From NCBI GenBank assembly GCA_003022685.1, contig PXSV01000123.1, positions 1 to 9,937 on the forward strand: a stretch of 9,937 nt of DNA. The letters are read 5' to 3'. Under the pieces are notes generated by a model. The model was not told where the DNA came from and did not search any database. It saw nothing but the letters and a program-made list of their open reading frames with translations. This document shows, in pieces, positions 6,402 through 9,937 of the stretch (its first letter is position 1; each line of letters opens with the position of its first letter). The translations under genes and the position numbers were made by a program. Source of the stretch: Halobacteriales archaeon SW_9_67_24. Lineage in GTDB: Archaea; Halobacteriota; Halobacteria; Halobacteriales; Halococcaceae.

Positions 6402-7439
6402 TCAGAGATCGGAGAGCAGCCGCTCCCGGAACCGTTGGACGAAGGTGTACAGCAGAATCGCCGAAAACAACACGATTCCGTTGATCGTCTGGACGATCTG
6501 CGGGTCGATGTTCAACATCACCAGGCCGGCGGCGATCGTGCTGAGCAACAGGACCCCGCCGAGGGAGTTGATGACGTTTCCGCGGCCACCGAAGAGGCTG
6601 ATGCCCCCGATAACGGCCGCCGTGAACGCGGGGAACAGCTGTGCCGTTCCCAACGTAGGGGTGGCACCGCCGTTGAATCCCGTCAGCAGCAGTCCACCCG
6701 TCGCTGACAACATGCCGGAGAGAACGAAGACGACGATGACGACCCGGTCCGTATCGATACCCGCCTCGGCGGCGGATTCCTCGTCACCGCCGACGGCGTA
6801 CACCGCTCGGCCGAACCGCGTCTTCGTCAGCATGAACCACACGATGACGAAGAGGATCAGCATGAAGAAAACGGCGATGGGCATCCCCTGCGGGAACAGG
6901 CCGCCAAGCGTGAGGTCCCCGCCGCCGAGCCACAGATAACTCGCCGGGAGACCGTAGACCGACCGCGAGGAGAGCACCAGGATGGCCCCCTCGAAGATGA
7001 TGAGCGTCGAGAGGGTCTGCAAGAACGGGTTGACGTCGAACTTGGCGATCGAAACCCCGTTCAAGAACCCGATGGCACCGCCGACCACCAGGATGACCAC
7101 GATCCCGACGATGCCCGGCGCCGCCGGGAACCACTCGGTGAGAAACAGCGCGGCAGCCATCGCGGAGAAGCCCGCGACCGACCCGACCGAGAGGTCGAAG
7201 TTACCGCTGATGAGGCAGATCCCCTCGGCGAGGGTGATCGCCCCCAGCCCCGCACTGGTGTACAACAGGAACTCGATGTTCTGGTACTGGGTGAATATCT
7301 CCGGCAGTAGCACCGAGAAGACGACGAACGCCACGAGGAGAATGGGCCAGATGAGGTTGTCGAGCGCGAACAACAGCAGCCGGGTCCGATCCCTCCGCAG
7401 GTCGGAAACCGTCGTACCCAACTTGGATAACGTGCTCAT
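6402..7439 (-). CDS. ABC transporter permease, RbsC/CUT2 family
   Basis: This is the membrane channel subunit of a sugar-type ABC importer, 345 residues. About ten hydrophobic segments can be traced, near residues 28-48, 59-79, 84-101, 107-127, 139-157, 185-205, 233-256, 268-284, 293-310 and 317-336. The family's conserved stretch LAEGICLISGNFDLSVGSVA (70-89) is typical of RbsC-like permeases. The segment AFTAAVIGGISLFGGRGNVI (271-290) matches their ATPase-contacting region near the C-terminus. It starts 21 bases after the stop of the binding-protein gene, so the two are almost certainly cotranscribed. The N-terminus is basic (SDLRRDRTR), fitting an inside orientation. A homodimer is expected because only one permease gene is present. 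The substrate is not readable from the sequence; pentoses, hexoses and some non-sugar ligands are all known for this family. Confidence 0.94.
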   Translation of the reverse strand: MSTLSKLGTTVSDLRRDRTRLLLFALDNLIWPILLVAFVVFSVLLPEIFTQYQNIEFLLYTSAGLGAITLAEGICLISGNFDLSVGSVAGFSAMAAALFLTEWFPAAPGIVGIVVILVVGGAIGFLNGVSIAKFDVNPFLQTLSTLIIFEGAILVLSSRSVYGLPASYLWLGGGDLTLGGLFPQGMPIAVFFMLILFVIVWFMLTKTRFGRAVYAVGGDEESAAEAGIDTDRVVIVVFVLSGMLSATGGLLLTGFNGGATPTLGTAQLFPAFTAAVIGGISLFGGRGNVINSLGGVLLLSTIAAGLVMLNIDPQIVQTINGIVLFSAILLYTFVQRFRERLLSDL

Positions 7440-7460
7440 CCCGTCCGGATACCGGTATGG

Positions 7461-8753
7461 TTAGCTCGATCCCTCGATCTCGCGGAACACGTTCCCGTAG
7501 AGATAGGGGGCATCGGCGTTGTCCTGCGTGATCATCGCGTCCTCGCATTTCAGCCATGGCCACCACGTCTGGTCCTCGGCCTCGTACTCGGTCATCTCCG
7601 CCGGCCCCCAGAACTGCTCTTCCCACGGGTTTATCCCGTCGACTTCCTTGTTCTCGATCGAAAGGCCCTCCCCGGGCGTGACGGTATCGCCGACCTGTGG
7701 GAGCGCGTCCGCGCCGTTTTCGAGGTAGCTCCACATCAGTTCGAGGGTCAGCGGTGCGTACATGTGAAGCGGCTGGTCGACGGCGAAGTCGTAGTACCCG
7801 GCACCGATCCGCTGGTTGAGCTCCGGACCGCCGTCGATACCGAACGCCATGACGTGCTCTTCGTTGTCCTTCTTGTAGTACATGTCCGTCTGCTCCAGCG
7901 CGGTCAGGGCCCCCATCCCGCTGCCGACGTTGTTCGAGTAGATGGCGTCGACGTCCGGGTTCGCCTGTAGGGCGCTCTGAGTTTTGGGCGCGGAATTCTC
8001 CGGCGTCCCGTCGCTCTCGATTCGGTTGACGACCTCGACGGAGTCGGGGACGTTCTCGGTGAACCCGTAGAGTCGCTCCTGGCTGGTAGTGGATTCGAAG
8101 TTGAAGACGCTGGTGATGACCGTCGGCTGCTCGATTCCTTGGTCTTCGATCATCTGCGTGAACCGCTCGGCAGCGACCTGCCCGCCGGCGTACTGGCCGA
8201 ACAGGGCCCCGATCAGGATGTCCTCGGAGAGGGTCGCCGTATCGAAGTTCATCACGGGAATGTCCTCCTCCGTGGCGGCCTTGACGATCTGTCTCGATGC
8301 CTTCGCGTCGAAGGGGTTCAGGAGGATGCCGTCGAGACCCTGGTTGATCGCGTTGATCGCGTCCTGTGTCTGCTTCGAGGCATCGAACTGAGCGTCGAGG
8401 ATCGTGACCTCGACGTCGTCCATGTCCCGTGTGTACCACTTGGCCGCTTGGCCCTGTACGAAGAGACCGGCCTGCCCCATCGATTTGATCGAGACGGCGA
8501 AGCGCTGGGAGCCGCTGTCCGAGCTGCCGGTTTCGCCGACCGTGGTACCGGCGTCCGTCTCGCCGCCGCTTTGAGTGGTCGTGTCCGCCTCGGTGTCGCC
8601 ACCACCCTGGCTGGTGGTGTCGGTCGCCGTACTACCGCCGCTTTGGCCGGCGGTGTTCGCCTCGGTATCGCCGCCGCCATCCTGGCTACACCCGGCAAGC
8701 CCGGCGATGCTAGCGACGCTGACTCCTTTCAGGAAAGTTCGTCTACTGGTCAT
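7461..8753 (-). CDS. Substrate-binding lipoprotein of a CUT2 sugar-type ABC importer
   Basis: This 430-residue extracellular binding protein delivers substrate to the permease. The N-terminus MTSRRTFLKG carries a twin-arginine export motif, then a hydrophobic stretch and a lipobox LAGC with C22 as the lipid-anchored cysteine. A flexible Gly/Thr/Asp/Glu linker follows to about residue 83. The mature domain (85 onward) matches the RbsB-like periplasmic-binding family: FAVSIKSMGQAGLFVQGQ (85-102), DGILLNPFDAKAS (141-153), IPVMNFDTAT (165-174), DAIYSNNVGSGMGALTAL (269-286) and AFGIDGGPE (303-311). The C-terminal 55 residues are Trp-rich (INPWEEQFWGP, QTWWPWLKC) and extend past the usual domain end. 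It has its own candidate promoter in the 198-base gap after the ATPase gene, so it could be made in excess of the membrane subunits, as is common for binding proteins. Confidence 0.94.
   Translation of the reverse strand: MTSRRTFLKGVSVASIAGLAGCSQDGGGDTEANTAGQSGGSTATDTTSQGGGDTEADTTTQSGGETDAGTTVGETGSSDSGSQRFAVSIKSMGQAGLFVQGQAAKWYTRDMDDVEVTILDAQFDASKQTQDAINAINQGLDGILLNPFDAKASRQIVKAATEEDIPVMNFDTATLSEDILIGALFGQYAGGQVAAERFTQMIEDQGIEQPTVITSVFNFESTTSQERLYGFTENVPDSVEVVNRIESDGTPENSAPKTQSALQANPDVDAIYSNNVGSGMGALTALEQTDMYYKKDNEEHVMAFGIDGGPELNQRIGAGYYDFAVDQPLHMYAPLTLELMWSYLENGADALPQVGDTVTPGEGLSIENKEVDGINPWEEQFWGPAEMTEYEAEDQTWWPWLKCEDAMITQDNADAPYLYGNVFREIEGSS
8541..8684 (-). repeat. Two-unit tandem repeat of about 72 bases in the lipoprotein linker
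   Basis: Within the binding protein the segment from about residue 24 to 71 consists of two similar 24-residue units: QDGGGDTEANT...QSGG and QGGGDTEADT...QSGG. D29/D53 and Q37/Q61 are each exactly 24 residues apart. The copies have diverged in DNA, so the duplication is not brand new. It lengthens the acidic tether between the lipid anchor and the folded domain. Confidence 0.75.
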
Positions 8754-8773
8754 GGTTACTTGGCAGCAGTGTC

Positions 8774-8785
8774 CATGGGCCCATG
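8774..8785. promoter_or_regulatory. 12-base perfect palindrome in the binding-protein leader
   Basis: CATGGGCCCATG is its own reverse complement. It lies between the TATA-like box (8797-8803) and the start codon (8753), close to the predicted transcription start near 8773. That is a good position for a repressor operator. It could equally fold in the mRNA if it is transcribed. Confidence 0.35.
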
Positions 8786-8796
8786 ATTTCGCCCCC

Positions 8797-8803
8797 TACT
8801 TAG
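8797..8803 (-). promoter_or_regulatory. TATA-like box for the substrate-binding protein gene
   Basis: On the minus strand CTAAGTA sits about 47 bases before the start at 8753, predicting a start of transcription near 8773 and a leader of about 20 bases. The match is moderate. A separate promoter here is plausible because the gap after the ATPase gene is 198 bases, too long for a tight operon junction. Confidence 0.35.
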
Positions 8804-8951
8804 TCCTTCCCACTGTCCCGTTCGTCCCGAAATCGGCAAGCGGTATCGAGGGTGACGAAACGCCGCCTAAAGCGAGTCGGGACGCCTGGTCCGGGGACGA
8901 ACGGTGCGCGATCCCGACGCCGGACCCGCCCGTCGAACGGCACAAAACCAG

Positions 8952-9785
8952 TCAGGCAGCCGAGGAGTCCGGCGAATCCGCTTCTGACCGCCGGTCGGCA
9001 GGCTGCTCGTTCGCGCCGTCGTCGTCGGGGCGCTGGCCGGAAACCATCATACCGACGATGTCATCACGCGTCACGTCGTCCGTGTCGAGCGTATCGACGA
9101 CGCGACCCTGGAACAGTACGGTGACACGGTCGGTCATCGACAGCACCTCTTCGAGGTTGTGGTCGACGAGGACGATCGAGTGGCCGGCCTCTTTCAGCTG
9201 TCGGACCAAGTTCTCGACGTGCTCGACTGCCGCCTTCGAGAGCGCCGAGGTCGGCTCGTCGAGGAACACGATATCCGGGTCGGTGACGAGCGCGCGCCCG
9301 ATGGCGACCGCCTGTCGTTCCCCACCGGAGAGGTATTCGACCGGCGTTTTCGGGTCGACGTGGATGTTCAGGCGTTCGCCGAGGATCCGCTCGGCCTCCT
9401 CGTTCATCGTCTCGTTGTCGATGATCGGGAAGACGCCGCCGAGTTTCTTGACCGGCGCTCGACCGAGAAACAGGTTCTCGGCGACCGAGAGCTCGTCGAC
9501 GAGCGCGAGGTCCTGGTAGACGGTGCCGACGCCCAGACGCCGCGCGTGTTTGGGGCCGTCGATGGTAACCGGCTCCCCGTCAAATCTGATTTCGCCCGCG
9601 TCGGGTTGGTGGACGCCGACGAGCGTTTTGACCAACGTCGACTTGCCCGCGCCGTTGTCCCCGACGAGACCGAGCACTTCGTTGTCTTCGAGGGTGAGGG
9701 AGACGTCGGAGAGGGCCTCGACAGTACCGAATTGCTTCTGTACGTTCGCTACCTCGATACGAGGCTGGCTTCCGTTCGTCGTCAT
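8952..9785 (-). CDS. Single-domain ATP-binding subunit of a CUT2 sugar-type ABC importer
   Basis: This subunit hydrolyses ATP on the inner membrane face to drive the permease. From the ATG at 9785 it has 277 residues: Walker A GDNGAGKST (42-50), Q-loop VYQD (89-92), signature LSGGERQ (152-158), Walker B IVFLDE (172-177), D-loop SALS (180-183) and the switch histidine in VLVDHNL (H209). The order is complete, so it should be active. RbsA-type subunits of this family usually have two such domains in about 500 residues. This one has only one, like FrcA of the fructose importer FrcABC, so two copies must assemble. The acidic tail after about residue 250 (DDDGANEQPADRR) is typical halophile sequence. 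A GTG nine bases upstream (9794) is in frame, but the ATG starts the recognisable protein and is preferred. It is the first gene of the transporter cluster in the direction of transcription. Confidence 0.94.
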   Translation of the reverse strand: MTTNGSQPRIEVANVQKQFGTVEALSDVSLTLEDNEVLGLVGDNGAGKSTLVKTLVGVHQPDAGEIRFDGEPVTIDGPKHARRLGVGTVYQDLALVDELSVAENLFLGRAPVKKLGGVFPIIDNETMNEEAERILGERLNIHVDPKTPVEYLSGGERQAVAIGRALVTDPDIVFLDEPTSALSKAAVEHVENLVRQLKEAGHSIVLVDHNLEEVLSMTDRVTVLFQGRVVDTLDTDDVTRDDIVGMMVSGQRPDDDGANEQPADRRSEADSPDSSAA

Positions 9786-9793
9786 GAGGAACA

Positions 9794-9809
9794 CACGGTA
9801 TCCACCGTG
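9794..9809. promoter_or_regulatory. Inverted repeat in the ATPase gene leader
   Basis: CACGGT-ATCC-ACCGTG is a perfect 6-base inverted repeat with a 4-base spacer. It lies between the TATA-like box (9835-9843) and the ATG at 9785, at or just after the predicted transcription start near 9812. It is a candidate operator, or a small hairpin in the mRNA leader just before the start codon. Confidence 0.4.
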
Positions 9810-9834
9810 GCTTGCGAACAGGGTGGGGCAGTCA

Positions 9835-9843
9835 CGATAAATA
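9835..9843 (-). promoter_or_regulatory. TATA box for the ABC transporter ATPase gene
   Basis: On the minus strand TATTTATCG lies about 54 bases before the ATG at 9785, predicting a transcription start near 9812 and a leader of roughly 27 bases. About 30 bases further upstream (9870-9877) is TTCCGGAA, an 8-base palindrome within a run that repeats TTTCCG, which could be a regulator site. No gene is visible in the remaining bases to the window end. Confidence 0.45.
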
Positions 9844-9937
9844 GCTACCGGTGATGCGTCGCAGGGGGATTCCGGAAACGGAAATCGCGGCGTCCGGTGG
9901 CGGTCCCGAGTCGCGACCCGCTCGGCCGGGGAATGCT

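Noticed and set aside
7449..7458. ATACCGGTAT palindrome in the 21-base gap between the binding-protein and permease genes
   Set aside because: A 5-base-pair perfect stem without a loop is too short to support attenuation or an operator on its own.
7201..8439. 412-codon minus-strand frame overlapping the permease and binding-protein genes
   Set aside because: It is in another frame of two confident genes and its Arg/Gly/His-rich product has no recognisable motif.
8841..9802. CGGTATC occurring upstream of both the binding-protein and ATPase genes (8841-8847 and 9796-9802)
   Set aside because: It is a 7-base match at different distances from the two starts and is expected by chance. Only the inverted repeat containing the second copy is retained.

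Overview
The window comes from a halophilic archaeon (class Halobacteria); this is inferred from several signs. Base composition is GC-rich with strong G/C bias at third codon positions. Proteins are very rich in Asp and Glu and poor in Lys. Several genes have archaeal TATA-type promoters with little or no leader. A Tat-type archaeal lipoprotein is present, and HemC carries an acidic insertion of the kind I recall in haloarchaea. I cannot name the species.

Layout from left to right. (1) Bases 1-249 hold the C-terminal end of an unrecognised acidic protein. (2) Bases 310-1278 hold a formamidase/acetamidase-family gene that is complete except for one in-frame TGA at 607-609, where the family normally has TGG (Trp). 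(3) On the minus strand lie a HIT-family hydrolase (2842-2312) and then a cation diffusion facilitator (2247-1282). The transporter ends convergently 3 bases from the amidase gene. (4) A 66-residue zinc beta-ribbon protein (3086-3286, plus) is divergent from the HIT gene across a 243-base region containing promoters. (5) A tight plus-strand operon hemC-cobA-hemD (3432-6072) has ATGA overlaps at both junctions. It makes uroporphyrinogen III and methylates it to precorrin-2, the entry to siroheme, cobalamin and archaeal heme. (6) Bases 6073-6401 are a spacer with no convincing gene, only an open minus-strand stretch that may be a gene remnant. (7) A minus-strand sugar-type (CUT2/RbsC-like) ABC importer fills the right side, in the transcription order ATPase (9785-8952), substrate-binding lipoprotein (8753-7461), permease (7439-6402).

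The importer is compact: one single-domain ATPase, one permease and one lipoprotein. This resembles FrcABC rather than the RbsA type with a double ATPase. The ATPase and binding-protein genes each have their own candidate promoter, and each has a perfect inverted repeat between the TATA-like box and the start codon, which could be an operator or an mRNA hairpin. No catabolic enzyme lies in the window, so the substrate cannot be assigned.

I found no CRISPR array, tRNA, rRNA, insertion sequence or clearly new system. The points most worth checking are the nonsense codon in the amidase gene, the two inverted repeats at the transporter promoters, and the possible remnant in the 6073-6401 spacer.
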